In this document: piece after piece, positions 1-13,286 of the stretch | Numbering within the stretch: the first letter of the stretch is position 1 | Layout: each line of letters begins with the position of its first letter | Origin: Lingula anatina | Taxonomy: Eukaryota > Brachiopoda > Lingulata > Lingulida > Lingulidae | Assembly: GCF_001039355.2 (NCBI RefSeq) | Contig: NW_019774648.1 | Coordinates: 467,049 to 531,048 of the forward strand | DNA: 64,000 nt | Direction of reading: 5' to 3' | The notes under the pieces: generated by a model | Database searches by the model: none | Told to the model about the DNA's origin: nothing | Seen by the model: only the letters and a program-made list of their open reading frames with translations | Position numbers and translations under genes: made by a program

Positions 1-642
1 CTTCTGTACACCTACATTGTACAATGGTTATAAATAAGAATAAAAATAGGAGAGAGCCTTTTCATTGTAGATAATATCGGTGGGCGAACAATTTTACTTT
101 GGGGTCCATTGATGAAAACTGTCTGTGTAACACATGATAAATTCTGTTTGAGCAAGCATTCTGTTTGTTTCTCGTTTTTTCCATGTAATGACTTTGAATC
201 ATTTAAAACCTTATTTCTATCTGACCTTAACTGCAAGATTGATTCCGTTGTGTGTTTTCCCTGCAGTGAAGGAGCTGCAGTGCGTTTCTACTCCAGACGG
301 TAGACCAATCAATCAAGGCGTTCAGAAATAACAAATCATGCAATTCAATTAAGGTGTTTAACATTCAGACCACGTTGAAATCTGAGGAGTGGTTTCAACA
401 AATAAATGATTTTGAGGTCGAAAGTATGGAATAGAAAAAATAGCCAGACAAAAATACCGTAATAGTAAAACCTATAATAGTTTCAGTGTTATCGTCACAT
501 TAGATTAAACACCATCTTATAAATACCTTTCCAAACAAAGCAGATTTTGGATCATTACGATATACATCCCAATATCATTTACTGTTTCTGCGATTAAGTT
601 GATTTTTTAAATATTTAGAGTGTAAATGACTTCTCTATTTAC
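1..642 (-). other. Intron of the first GPCR gene, continuing off the window
   Basis: The stretch follows the donor of the TM1-3 exon on the minus strand. I found no receptor-like TM4-7 reading frame in it. The sister receptor has a 2.3 kb intron here, so absence of the next exon within 642 bases is expected. Confidence 0.6.
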
Positions 643-1109
643 CTTTCAATGCAGAGAGCGATCTGGTTCATCACTGAAGCATACCAGCTGAGTACTATAC
701 CGTATCTTAACCCCTTGCAGGCAACCACGCCAAGGAGATACCCCTGGTCAATGCTGAACAGGACCGTGTCCGGTATGCCCAAGGCCAAGATGATGAAGTC
801 TGCCACAGCCAGATTAATGATGAATAAGTTGGTAACGGACGCTCGCATCTTCCTATCCGACAACACGCCGTAGATGACCATGAGGTTTCCCGCGATGCCA
901 ATGAGGATGAAAATCCAGAGGATGAGAGAGACGAGGATAAGCCCTTCTGTCGAAACCTTATCGTCATTTCGCTCGCCATCATGGTATTCAGTGCTATTGG
1001 AACTTATTGTAACGTTGAAAAAGCCTCTAGTATAATTATTCACGAAACCGTCAATTTTGTTTCTTTCTTCTTCAAGGCCCGTGTTATAACTGTTGCTTCT
1101 ATTGCCCAT
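643..1109 (-). CDS. Class A (rhodopsin-like) GPCR, first coding exon, partial gene
   Basis: This exon encodes the extracellular N terminus and TM1-TM3 of a seven-helix receptor in the plasma membrane. The ATG at 1109 is followed by about 60 residues with N-glycosylation sequons (N-R-S, N-Y-T, N-V-T, N-S-T). TM1 carries G-N-L-M-V-I-Y, TM2 carries N-L-A-V-A-D, and TM3 ends C-I-E-R. The exon stops after AG of the Arg codon at a GTAAAT donor (642-641), so the Tyr of the E-R-Y motif lies on the next exon. TM4-7 would lie at lower coordinates, outside the window. The complete GPCR at 13287-16703 has the same break and phase and similar TM1-TM2, so the two are paralogs. The ligand cannot be told from this exon. 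Confidence 0.85.
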
Positions 1110-3130
1110 ATTCAGTTACACATGTGAAACCAACAACCGATCACAATGTGTTGGGACATCACAGACTGATAATTGCAAGCACTGTCTGCCGATGCTAAGT
1201 GTTGTGAACGCGGAATACCAACTTATATATATATCTATGCGCAGGTAATTTCCATAATGTACCATGCCGGTGAGTCCTGCGATTGGATTTTGATCTGCAC
1301 TTAGAAATACGCTGGAATTAAAAAGAGTGAGACTGCAATTGCGCAAGACGTTCGGAACATAAAAGTTGTGTGTACTATTTATAGTCTTCTCTGATTTTAA
1401 AAAAATGATCTGAGGCGTAATTTGGTAATATAATCACACATCTACGTCAATTTAACGTGTCCCTAATTACACGAACAAAAATCTTTACATACTAATTGCA
1501 GTTTTCGCGGGCACTTTGACATAATTAAGTGAATGTCTATATTTTAGAGCAATTTACAGTTTGTGTGGGAATTATTCAAGTGTTTTATTTATGCACACAA
1601 TGAAAGGGAGTTCTTAGCCATCATGAACTGTGTTAAAGGGCTGCGCCAATGGAAAATAAATGTAGACCTCTTTCCATTCTTGTTTCGACAAACGATTCGA
1701 AGGGCTTCTCGCAAAACTTAACGCTCATCATGCAATCAATATATTTAGTTTATCTATAATCCTCTTTCGCATTTAAGTTACAAAGCAATAGTTATTCATC
1801 CCTTATGTTCTTGGCGATAAACCCGAACTGAATCTGAAGGATCTACACATAACACCCTTAATATGCCTTCTCACATCGAGCGTTATATCTTAGCGATACA
1901 GGTATGGGTTGGGGGTTCTGATATGTAATTGCCCAGCAGGGGCCTTGACTCACTTTTACAAGTTCGCTTCCTGCTGAAATGCGGAGGTTTATTAATGGTT
2001 AATATCCTAGATATAGCAAAATCTCTCGACTCTCTAGCATAAAATCAAGCGTGAATTCAAGGGATTTCAAAAAGAACGGGATCAATAAAATGACAATATA
2101 TGTAAAAACCGACGGAATTTTTCCAAGGATACTTTACTGTTTGGTTATCTTAAGTTATGTAGATTTACATTCTTTTGCACAACAGCACACGGCACGTGTA
2201 CATTGTTTTACGTGTTCCTTTTGTTTTGGTTTCTAAATAAGCCGCCTTTATCAGCGTATAGAGTTTCATCCTTATTGCCAATAGGTTAGGGTATTCTTGC
2301 TCTTTTTATGATCTCTTTTTTTTTAGTCCCACACATTGCCGACAGCTTCGTTTATTTGTATATCTCGGATGATATCCATTGCCTACGTCGAGCGCGGGGG
2401 CTTCGTTTAGGTGACTCTCTTAATGCCAATCTGCAGTGTATAAAACATACTTGTACAGGTGTATCGCTTAGATGTAGCGATAGGTGAGGAAAAAGGGTAA
2501 ATAAACAGAATGGTTATTGTAGGTATAGCTTACACGTGTAGGCATGTGTAGAATGGGTATACAGAAAAAAAACACATGTTTATCTCACTGTTTTCAATCA
2601 AGAAACAAAGTTCATGGACCCCTATTCACCATCACCTTCACCTTTTTGAACTTTAGGAACTATTTTTAGTAAAATAATATCTTAATATCTTAACTACCTA
2701 TTTATTTATTGACTTAATTCATCTTATTCTGTTCATTTTACCAATGTAAAGTCTACTGAACATTTTATATGGATTTTAGACTATTAATAAACATTATTAT
2801 TATTATTATTATAAAATTTTATTATTATTAAAATAAGACATAATTATAATCTATTTGTTTGATTTGACCATGTAAAAGTTAACGTAAAAGTTTCAGAACT
2901 CTTCATTATGCGCAACATTTTAATTGAAATACATATGAAACTGAAAAAAATGATAATAAAATATTAAGTCGATTGATCACTAAATGATCGAACAAATGAT
3001 GTATCCAGTTACCAGTTACCGGTTCTCTTTGCTAAAATGTTTTAAATAACTTACTACATAGTCGGGTAGTCACTCCCATGCCTATAACAGTTTCTATACC
3101 TTAGTGTCTTTGGTTGTTGCTGCTTACCAC

Positions 3131-3250
3131 AGGCCCGTACTAGCTTGCAATTGCAAAAGGGGGGGGGTCTGAAAATGTGGATCTTTTGTCATGAAACCTT
3201 GTTTACCTAGATCAAATTTACCCAGAGTGGACCTTTTTCCAGCAAACCCC
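3131..3250 (-). mobile_element. Degenerate copy of the CCCGTAG-type miniature element
   Basis: Read on the minus strand, this stretch has in order a GGAAAAAGGTCCACTCTG-like block, a TTTGATCTAGGT block, a TCCACATTTTCAG block, a C-rich run followed by CTTTTGCAA, and a terminal TACGGGCCTG. The same blocks occur in the same order in the element at 20196-20362, which has a clean empty site in a sister copy. This copy has lost its other terminus. Confidence 0.55.
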
Positions 3251-3254
3251 TAAC

Positions 3255-3305
3255 CATTATAACTCAATGGACAGCGGACTTTATGTTACACGGACCCTCA
3301 GATTC
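3255..3305. repeat. Dispersed repeat fragment shared with 62.2 kb
   Basis: The segment around GTTACACGGACCCTCAG, with flanking AT-rich sequence and a following TTCGTTACAC-like stretch, recurs in the same orientation at about 62175-62235. The shared part is short and no inverted ends are visible, so the element class is unknown. Confidence 0.4.
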
Positions 3306-3572
3306 GTTACACCTGTGCTAATGTCTAGGTCTACGTCACCTAATTGTGTGTAAATATGTTCAATAACACTGCGCAAGAGTCTGTCCCTTGTATTATCGCA
3401 TGCAAATGTATGTACAGATGATCTAACTAAATGTTTGTGAGTTTCTGCTTCAAAGGTTGTCAATGGTTTTGAGGAAATTGAGGACAGGGTTTCCCTCCAG
3501 AATAGTGCTTCAGATGATTAAATGAAACACGTATGATGAACAGAATATCCAGTGTATGACATATATAGCATA

Positions 3573-3652
3573 TACAGGGTGGTTCATAAAAACGACCGAT
3601 TTTACTATTATACAGGAAAGTAAAATAGATCATTTTTATGGACCACCCTGTA
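3573..3652. mobile_element. Mariner-like miniature inverted-repeat element
   Basis: A 76-base element has near-perfect inverted ends, CAGGGTGGTTCATAAAAA on the left and the complement of CAGGGTGGTCCATAAAAA on the right, flanked by TA on both sides. CAGGGTGGTCCA-type ends with a TA target are typical of mariner-derived MITEs. It is too short to encode anything. Confidence 0.8.
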
Positions 3653-4271
3653 TATTCATTTATAGTATTGTTGGTCTATCTCAATTGGCGATCACGTTAT
3701 ACTAAAACTAATTAATATGGGACACCTTGAGAAGATAACGCAACTGGAAAATGAATAGTTGAGGCCACCATCTTGAATCTAAAAGGCATTTTAATTTCCT
3801 CTGTATTCCCAAGAAACAAATCGTGATAATTATTAAAGATACCAATGTATTGCCAAATGAATTTAACTACATAACTCAGTAAATTTTGTTTGAAGTTTCT
3901 ATAAGATATATGAGTTCACTTTTGATTCCGTGCATGGAAACAATACTAATATTCTACAAAACATTTGAGCTTCCCATTAATAAACAAATAAATTGATGAT
4001 TATATAAGTCTAGACGTGTATTTTGACAAGATAATTATTATTATGCTAAAAAATTTCTATTTCTATGGTGGTCCAAGAAAATGCATTTCAAACTGAACAA
4101 ACTTGTTGGTAATTAATTGGGAAATTTTGGTTGTCACCTTGGATTAACATACCATCTTAGATGTGCCTTTAAACAATTGAAACAATCCTCCTATATCAAT
4201 TTATTGTTAAATAAAAATGACGTATAGGCCTACTTCATTAAATACTTATACATATTATACAGTTTAATAAT

Positions 4272-4275
<4 letters not shown>

Positions 4276-4305
<30 letters not shown>
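4276..4305. repeat. (TA)n microsatellite
   Basis: Uninterrupted TA dinucleotides follow a short TAA run. No coding sequence is near. Confidence 0.9.
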
Positions 4306-4310
<5 letters not shown>

Positions 4311-4943
4311 TATATATTTTAAAAATAAGATACACTTTGTTCCTTTGACTCATAATGGTAAGGGGTGTATGGCGACCATATTATTTCTTCTCTAATTATA
4401 AAGCCTTTATTCTGCGCATAGCTAGTAAAATGCAGATAGTGTAGTAGAGAATCCAAATTTGATGAAATTTTGCTTTTATCATTTGTTTGACACTTATTCC
4501 AAATTAAAGAAAAAATTACTTAATATTGGTGAAATTTTGGTCGACATCTTGGATAAAGAAGCCAATTTGAATTTTAAAATTAACATTAAAATATTGAAAC
4601 AATATCATAATCATCCATTTTTTCATTCGTATTTCTAGCCTTGACTCCCTTAATAGAGGCAGTTCAACTAAATTTTCAAGATATAATTAACACAAATACT
4701 AGCGAGTACATGTTAAACATGCTTTTATTTTACACACTTGAGAATATTTCGACATTGAAACTTAAATAAAACGTGCCGCCGCACATTTCGCAGGGGATTT
4801 AGCTTTAAAGCGGGTTTATCTATAGTGACAGCTAAACCCTTCAAATAGTAAGAATATGAACTAAGATGGTAAGAACAAGAGCGTCGTGTTGCGCTTTACG
4901 TTGTGTGCAGAACATTTTGACGAAAAAGTTTCTTCTTCGACGT

Positions 4944-5386
4944 CTAAAACCCCAATTACACTGGACGGCGTCCTTTCTGCGTCCTTTGTGCGACCATGAA
5001 ACTGGCCAGGTCGCCGTTGGACGCACAAAGAACGTTCAAGCATCGCCGATGATGCCATGCTCGTCGCGAATTTTTGAACATGTTCAAAACAATCGCAGAG
5101 AGAACGCGATGGAGGATGGACGCTGTAAGGTCGCTCAAGGGACGCAGAGAGGACACACAAGCAGCGTTGTGGTCGTAGAGAGAAAGGCACAAGCATCGCT
5201 TTGTTTGCAGAATGAATGCTCTATGATCGGCCAGTTGTCGGCACGTGATGGGAAAATCAAGATTCGGTCGTTCGGACGCAGACGCCTGTACACTGAGACA
5301 CGTTTTAATTGCTTTGGCGACCGTTGAGCGTCCTGCCCACATTTTTGATCGCAGAAAGGACGCCGGCCAGTGTTAAGGGGGCTTAG
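4944..5386. mobile_element. 443-bp non-autonomous DNA transposon with about 37-bp TIRs
   Basis: The left end (4944-4981, starting CTAAAACCCC) and the complement of the right end (5350-5386, starting CTAAGCCCCC) align over about 37 bases and are identical across the inner GGCGTCCTTTCTGCG block. The interior is GC-richer than its surroundings and carries overlapping open frames on both strands. None resembles a transposase, so I read them as by-products of palindromic, GC-rich sequence. The target-site duplication is not clear, so the superfamily is left open. Confidence 0.75.
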
Positions 5387-8300
5387 GTTTCAAGGTGAGC
5401 AGCGTCTAATGCACGTGACCCATAATGCAAAAAATTACTCTTACTACGGATGTTATCAGGATCGGATTACTCTAATGTTATACAAACAAATTAATTCTCA
5501 AGGCTGGGCGTTGTAAACTTACAGAGTAGTGTAAAAACGGCAACTGTTCAGCACACAAAGATCCCCATGAAAACCACCATGTGGCTTTGCACTCACACTG
5601 TGAAACATCATTTTTGTCATCTTACCAAAATAGCACGGCTGTAGGCTGAGAAAAATGTTTCGGGGCAGCTGTTGAGGTCGACAATGTATGCACGAAGGTT
5701 ATTTGCACCGTAGTGAGTACTCGTGTAGACGCTTACTGAAGGAAAAGTAAAATACTTCTGATGGCCTGGGAGAAAGAAAAACTCGTATCAATTTTAATTC
5801 AATTTTTTCAAAAATATCTGTCCCTTTCCTGCGCCCCACAACATACGACCCTTGTTAAAACACCACTGCCCCGCAACAATTATCATTGTTTTCCTAAATT
5901 CCATATTCTGCACATGTATACAGTTTACAAGAAATCCAAAGTAATTTGAAATATGTATAAATATAAGTCTGAAAGAAATTGTGGCAGAGTAAAGACCGCG
6001 GGTCACAGTTTTCTTTAAAAGAGACTTTTGTACTACCTTTCACGACACCTGTGCTTAGAGTTTTCTGTGATAGCATCAAATTCACTGTACAGTATATGTA
6101 GTATACATTTACTTACATACCTACCACTGGCGAAGTATAGTATGTCAATCAGGTTTGGAATGCACAAATCATGACCAGCTGTGACACTTGCGACGATGTA
6201 TACTTAGAATAGGTTTTGATATTTGTTTTCCTGTCGTTTGATCTCGCATTTGGTATTCAAATGGCTTTTCCTGAAGTTTGAGCCACTGATAATTAAGGCG
6301 CTTGTCTGTGCCGCATCCCTTTGTATAAGGTGGCTGGCGTACGACTTGTGAAGTTGTCTGTTTTCTATCTTTTGACGTGGTCGTTTTTATTTAGTCAACA
6401 TTTCTGTAAGTTAACTTACGGTAGAGGGACTATTAATGAATTTGAATTTATAAAAAATTGATCACGCAGTATGTTTGCATTGAAAAAACAAATCACTTGG
6501 CGAACAAATTGGCCAGCTGTTTTAATATTGGGCAGGTTAAAATAAAGACCTGAAATACCTTAGATTTGTAAAGACCAAGCACATAAATGTAACAGAGCAA
6601 TTAAAGTTTAATCCAATCCAAGTTGTCAGCTAGACAAGTGACATTTTCTTTCCAAACTTATTGCGTCAACTGAAATGACTAAAAGGAAACGTCAGTGGCA
6701 AACATTTTAGTTGGCACTTTAGAGTGTTAGCTGATGGGCCCCAGCCGTAATTAGTTTATTTGGCGCCGAGAATGTCCAATGGTTCTAGCTGATGAAAACG
6801 GCAGGATGCTTTCTCTTTTCATTATCTAACGAAGTCAGCGATCATATACCTTCCAAATGTCAGACCTCGTAAGACTGCTCTTTCAATTGCCAAGTTTACA
6901 ATCATATGCAGGGTGCCATTGAACGAATAATATTATGTTATTATGAACAGGTAACAAAGAAACACAGTTTACTGCACATTGATCGATTTCCAAAGGAAAA
7001 CATCCGGTCTCTAGTGGCCTAATCGAACAATATCCAATCGATATATCCAAAAAGAAAAAACACTGTCGTAAATAAGTCATTAGGTTAAAAAGCCAACCTG
7101 TCGAACCTGTCGGTTAGAAATAGGTGCAACCAAGATAAACGTTAATATACTGAGTGAGGTTTACCTACAAATTAGCTTTTGGGATTTCCGGCATCCGTAG
7201 AATTCTAATTCTTTTATTCGTTAATATCTTAATTTCTAGATGATTAGAAAATGTTTTTTTAGGATCAATTAAGTTGGCAATCCTAACAAATCTGTCAGCA
7301 CATGACGCACAGACGAAATTCTCGATACGGTGTTTGGTTCAAAACGTGCCATTTCTCAAATGGGATTCTTTCTTCAAACATGACCAGGTACATGTGTTTG
7401 GCTTTATTTCTGAAGTAATATCCATCCTAAAATCGTTCATCAGTGAGAAACGCGACAAGAAATATTAAAACCATCTTGATGTCAGGGGAACGGAATGACA
7501 AATGAAACATGTTGCAGTGATAATGAATCCCAGAGGAACCAACTGGATCATTATTGAATTTATTAATATATTGTATGGGAAGATAAGGAGATCGCACGTT
7601 ACCATTTAACTGCGTGTATATATTCAAATTAACAATGTGTCGTCTCGGATATTGGAATTAATTTATCTGCGTGGTTAAATCTCAAATTATAAAGGGATTA
7701 TATGAAGCAATCATCCCATTAAAGGTGATTTCTTATCTTATCTCGGACTCAGAAAATTTAATATAGGGCCGTCCACATGATCCGGACTATGAAAAACCTG
7801 AAGATAATGAACTGGCCTCACGGACTTTGCTGTATAGGGGCACTCACCCTAATGGCTCCTAAATATTTCAAAATCCATTTGAATCGACCTGGTCGGATGG
7901 TAACGTCAACTTTGTCTTGACAACAAACACGAGAGTGTGTTCTGCACCTTAACTGAGCGTGTGAAATAGCACGTTTCCAAATCCCGCTTGAAAGAACATC
8001 TATAGTCGGGTCTTTTGTTTTTTCCTTTGCTTTTTCTAGAAAAAAACTTTGACTCGATAGTTAAATCCGTTTCCCTGATTCTCGTAATGTACATGTAATA
8101 GTAACAAGCTGCTCTTGCCGGGTGGCTCATCGTGGGATATCAAACGCGCCTCATCCTTCAAACATGTCTAATTTGCGTCCTACATGGCAGATAAACAAGC
8201 GATTCTTTTCAATTATTGTATCTGTTTTACACAGTGTAATTCCCATATTCCCTGCTGTTGCTGGAGTAATTTCACGGTTTTATGGCTATATACATCCCTA

Positions 8301-10441
8301 GATTCTTCACAAACAATTCTACACGATATTGATGTTTTCATCGGTACTAAAACATCGCAGAAGATGCAATTCCTCTTACTATGTCTACATATTCATGTTG
8401 ATACCAGTAAATTATTTCATACGACACCATTTAGCAATTTATTAATGTAACTGTCAGAGCAGAATTGTTAAGATAGTGGTAAAAAAACAGTGATGGTTAT
8501 TCTTACGTCACACTACACCTATTTCCTAGGGTTAAGGGAGAGATGCGTGCACATGACAACGAGTTTACATAAGTAAGTTCCAAAGTACCTGTATGACCTC
8601 GCAGAAAAATATTGTCACAATCGAAATATTGGTAGGGATTTCTTTTTCGGTGAATTGATTTATTGATATATCCACTTTAATCTCACCCCTGGTGCCATTA
8701 TATCATCAAATCATATATCATAATATTAACTGTGGCATCATCGTGTCATACAGGTCAGACGTGAAGGACCCCGGCGCCACGGAGCATCTAAATAATGTAA
8801 AAAGACTGTATACTAGTGATTCTTCTTTATAGGGTACCGCTGTTTTCCTGCTTTATGAAAGTCTGTATTTCTAGAGCAAAAAGAGCAGATTTTCGTTCCA
8901 TCATTCCTACCTGTCAGTCCATACCGTATCAGTGCTTTTAATGGGAATACCGTGTTATCATTAGCACGTGTAATAAGTGCCTGTGCACCGCTTTGAAATG
9001 AAATCGGAAAACAATATTGCTTTGTTATCATTATATATGATTGTCAGTGTTTCTCAGCGTTCCTTTTGAAATGTCCGCATTTGAGATATTCTAGCCAGTG
9101 ATATTATAAAATGCACAACTCATGCATTGTGTGGGTTGAGTTCTCTTCGATGTTCTCAAAGGTGTTTCGTCTTTTAGGCATACTTTTGAATCTCTCTGTT
9201 GCAAATTTTAAGGACAGGCTTAACCTAAAGGGGAGGGCAAAAAGTTTCATCATAATTATATTCTGGCCGAATGCTTTTGTATACTACATGTAGTACATGT
9301 ACCATTTTTGTGTGAATAAGTTGTTTCTGGTGTCAGGTAAAATGACACCAACTAACTATGGATAAAACATTTTATCCAGTTCTGAAACAAGACTACCTTA
9401 ATAATTTGTTTCGGAAACTTGCAGTTTTTACTGCAAAAGACTTTCCTCCGTGTACTTGATCCCCTTTCAATCTAGCTGTTGTGCACTCTAACAACCACAG
9501 AGACCAAATCTTCAGCAATTACAAGATTTCCACACTGTTCTCACTCGACTAGTTTCTACACTTAGAACAATACCAGGGATCCTTCTTGTCACATATTGAA
9601 AGTACTCTTCACGCACTACATTGTGAATATATTAGCATGTATTTTGCCCCCAGAATCCTAATGTCCATTTATCTTATTGTTTTGCCATCTTTTTGACACC
9701 TCATTTCCTCATAACAAGATTGTACATGGAAAATATGTTTATTAATGAGTTCCCAGTGACACCGAAAGACATTGATTTCAATCGCAATATAAGTGTTCTC
9801 TCTGATTAAGTTGCATAACGGATAATATTTTAGTCAAAAATAAAGACAAATGAATTGAATATAATAATTGGCATGATTTCATTTGTTCTTGTCAGATGTA
9901 AATATTGAGCACTAAGATGCTCAGTTGTTTATGAAAGCAAAACTGTTTGCTGTTATAACATATTAATCAATCCCTTCCAAATTATCAGAGCTATTTCACT
10001 ATCCCCCAAGTAGTATAATATAATATAATTACAAGTAAGTAATAAGGATAACACTAGTAAAATAGTTTTTAAACATTCCTAGAAAGTTAGTTTTAACTGA
10101 ATTAAAATCTTTTTCCTTCGAGGCCAGTAACAGAAGTCTATCGCATTGCATTAGTAGAGGTCATACCTGCAAGTACGTCACAACTAACACAACAGCAATT
10201 GCTGTCTGGTAACCTATATCGATGAACAGTTATGTCTATAAAAAACACTAAAAAGATTTCCCTCAATTAAGTTCCATGCAGAAATATCCTAGGATTACCT
10301 TAGTTAGCACCATCATTGCATTGAAATGAAACGAGATTGTCCAGGAGAATCAGAATCGGGGAAAAATTATCCCTCTGAAGCTGCCTCTTGTATACACGCC
10401 ATTGGCATTAAAATTAACGGCTATGGTCCATAGTAATTCTA

Positions 10442-11575
10442 TTAGATCTTTCTAAGTATCCTTATCAGTTCTGATTCGTTGTTAACTATCATGGCTAATC
10501 TATTTTTCAGCGTTGTGAATTCCCGCGTTGGAGCATTTGCAAGGAGATTAAAGCCTTCCAAGAAAAAATCTTGCAAATTACGAGTCGAAATGCTCTGCAA
10601 GAGGTCCGTTAACATGATAAGAAAGCACGTCTCAAGATGGTCTCGTTGCCATCGCGGAGACGTGTCAACGTCACAGTCAAAGCTGTTAAACAACACCGCC
10701 TTAAAATGGTAGGAGCTGAGTCCGTGTAAAGTTTTTTCGCGCCTGAACATTGCTTTGATTATTTTGAAAGCTTTGATTCTGGTACCCCTGTCTGCGAGCT
10801 CCATCGTTTTCATCACTCTCTGTTCTTTTTCGTGATGACAGTACCTCCATAAGAGCTCGGAACCAGGGTACTCGTCATACCAGTACGTTCTCGTTACAAG
10901 ATAATCGAAAGGCGGATTAGCGTTGTTTCCTTTTAATACGATCGTCGGGATGATGTTCAGTTTGATAGTAGATTTCACCATCAGGGCGACCCTTGCTTTC
11001 CCTTGTGGTTCATCCTCAAAGGGGATGAGAGTAATATTTGGTATCTCTATTGGATACTTTAAAGCGTGTTCAATCACTTTGTAAACACTCTTGTCTACTC
11101 TGATAGGGGAGAGGTGCTTCCTGTCATGTTCGTTCCTACCGTACCTGTACTTGTCAGGTGCGTTGGGAGGGTTTTTCGGAGTCCTGGGGATTATCACACG
11201 CATATAACCAGGCTCCATTAAATCGGTAGTACATTTCCCTTCATCGAAAGGAAGAAATACATCAACTTCTTTCGCGGAAATCACCTGTGTTCCGTCAAAC
11301 ACACTCCCACCATAAATAACACTTTTGGCAAACTTGATGTCGAACTTGTTGGTCCGCATGCGAGGAAGTAAGGTGTCGATGACTTTCTGTGCCCGTTTTC
11401 GTAGTGTCACTAATTTTCCCTCAGGAATAACCGCCACGTTATGATAATATGACTCCAAATGATCCGTGAGAGGCGTAGACGGAGGTAACATAGTTTTTTC
11501 TTGTCCTAACCTCGGCAGTTTTAAAAATGGTCTAGAGTTTAGCTGTGATCCACTCTGTCTTACATCGGCTGCCAT
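10442..11575 (-). CDS. Mab-21 / cGAS-like receptor (cGLR) family protein
   Basis: A single-exon 377-residue protein with the Mab-21/cGAS nucleotidyltransferase fold. After a short basic N terminus and a spine-helix-like stretch (about 40-85), it has the G-G-S nucleotide-binding turn at 89-91 in a GGSVFDGTQV context, then E103-V-D105, the first two metal-binding acids. The strand that normally supplies the third acid reads K-L-N-I-I-P, with Asn207 where catalytic relatives usually have Asp. The C-terminal half has the conserved L-S-S-Y-H helix entry (about 285-289) and ends in a helical bundle. I see no H-C-C-C zinc ribbon as in vertebrate cGAS. The length is normal for the family and the start TCAATGG has good context. 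It could be a cyclic-dinucleotide-type sensor or a non-catalytic Mab-21 relative; the Asn leans towards weak or absent catalysis. Confidence 0.88.
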   Translation of the reverse strand: MAADVRQSGSQLNSRPFLKLPRLGQEKTMLPPSTPLTDHLESYYHNVAVIPEGKLVTLRKRAQKVIDTLLPRMRTNKFDIKFAKSVIYGGSVFDGTQVISAKEVDVFLPFDEGKCTTDLMEPGYMRVIIPRTPKNPPNAPDKYRYGRNEHDRKHLSPIRVDKSVYKVIEHALKYPIEIPNITLIPFEDEPQGKARVALMVKSTIKLNIIPTIVLKGNNANPPFDYLVTRTYWYDEYPGSELLWRYCHHEKEQRVMKTMELADRGTRIKAFKIIKAMFRREKTLHGLSSYHFKAVLFNSFDCDVDTSPRWQRDHLETCFLIMLTDLLQSISTRNLQDFFLEGFNLLANAPTREFTTLKNRLAMIVNNESELIRILRKI

Positions 11576-13286
11576 TGAAACCAGTGACTTTTTTCCGACT
11601 TGCTATTAACTCACGTAACTGCTAGTTCCTCTCGGCAGGAGACCACTGTTTATATGCCTCGTACAAAGTTTAGAATATCACCAACTGCCTGTCAAGTCCC
11701 GCCCCAGACCACTTCTGTCTCAAAAGTAGGCTTTGGCGATACTCGTAGGTCATACTGTGATAATTTGAAATCCCCCTGTTCAGTGATAAAGTAAAAATCT
11801 GTACGTGTAGTTTCGTTGCTGTGGTCTCTTTCACGTGGGGGTAAACAATCAAACGCCACTATTTACGCCCCGGACCTTGTTCACCCCGTGCTTTTTCACT
11901 TTGCTTATAGCTATTAAACACACAGCGGTCTACTTACTGAGCAAACACCCCCTTTTATGCCGTTAATAAAAGGTGAATATCAAGCATAACCTGTATTTCT
12001 CAACAATTTTAATACAACTATTCAGAACACGATGTTTGTGTAGCATTCATACACCGGCGTCGCCTTTATTCGAAAATGTTAATATATCAGAAAGAGCACG
12101 AACAACATTAAGACTAAAATACGTTTTAAAAAAGTTGTTTATTTCGTGTGTGCCATTTAAGAACAAAGGGTTATTACGCCAAGCATATTGCACCGCTGTG
12201 TAAACGACTTGATTTAGATGAGCTTCGGGGCTCACGTAATGTGCTTAACTACTAAAACTTTTGTTGTTCCGACATATTTACTCTGCATTATTAGTCCCAC
12301 GAAGAGCCATGAAGCGTGTGCCTATATACAGAGTAACAGTTAATAAGTTGCAATATGTTAACTTTGGTCACTCAAGCCTCTCTGACAGACTGAAATCAGA
12401 TTCTTTCTTTCTTTAACATTTACAAAATATGGCTATTTATTCATGATGATTTTCAAAATTCTTTCAAGTAAATAGGTAAACAGGTGAAGAAAATAGTACG
12501 TCATCGAAACCACTTAAACAGTGCACAGTACCGCAACATTTTTTTATCATAGTTTACACATCGAATCACTACCATGCTTTTACATTGAACATACCGTCGG
12601 AATTTACCATAACAACACACTACCAAAGTTAAATTTTTCACATCAAATAAACATTGTAACACCCGGATATTTAATATACCAAACGGATTAGACTTTCCCA
12701 ACATTTCGATAACCATAAAAAGTGTATCTCATGTCATCCATTAGCACCACATTCTGATTCATATTTATCAATGAATGATTTAAACAGCCAGTCAAAAATT
12801 AGAATCCACTCAAATTAAGGATATTCAGATATTCAGGATATTCAGACAAAATATACAGCAATAGTCTATACTTTAAAGGTCCATATAATAACATCAACAT
12901 TCAATACTCTAAACTAACTAGTGTAATGACATTTTACGAAAATTTTCTCTTGGCTTAAGCCTAGGGAGCAGTTAAGTGCATTGTTTGTATTTTTACTTTG
13001 CACACAAAAGCAAAGCTAGTGTTTTCATTAAATGATATCCCGCTAATGAGACATAAGTAGAAACTGCATTTTAACAATAAATAGGAATATTCAAGATGAC
13101 AGAAGCTCACGATGCGTCACTTTAACTACAACTTTATAGCTACCTTTATCGTAAGATGTCAAATAGATAATGAATAAGTATACATCAAAGATAAGGGTAT
13201 ATCTCCCAAGCATTTTGTTTCATACACGATTACAGTTACAGAGGCACAAATTTAAATGATTGTGTTAGGTGTGCAGTGAACACAAT
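11576..13286. other. Intergenic region between Mab-21-like gene and GPCR
   Basis: No coding exon is recognisable. It holds the 5' flank of the Mab-21-like gene, with a CACGTG word near 11832, and the 3' flank of the GPCR. The rest is AT-rich unique-looking sequence. Confidence 0.5.

Larger units (their letters stand above)
1110..10441. other. Intergenic region with small mobile-element remnants
   Basis: I see no convincing coding exon in this 9.3 kb AT-rich stretch; open frames are short and match no family I recognise. It holds ATT/TAA and TA simple repeats (about 2786-2833 and 4276-4305), a mariner-type miniature element near 3575, a terminal-inverted-repeat element at 4944-5386, and a degenerate copy of the element found at 20196. 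The TATATATATATA run near 1224-1234, about 120 bases upstream of the GPCR ATG, could be a core promoter element or chance AT richness. Confidence 0.5.

Noticed and set aside
4861-5342. Overlapping open frames on both strands (up to about 150 codons)
   Set aside because: They lie inside a terminal-inverted-repeat element, mirror each other, and resemble no protein family.
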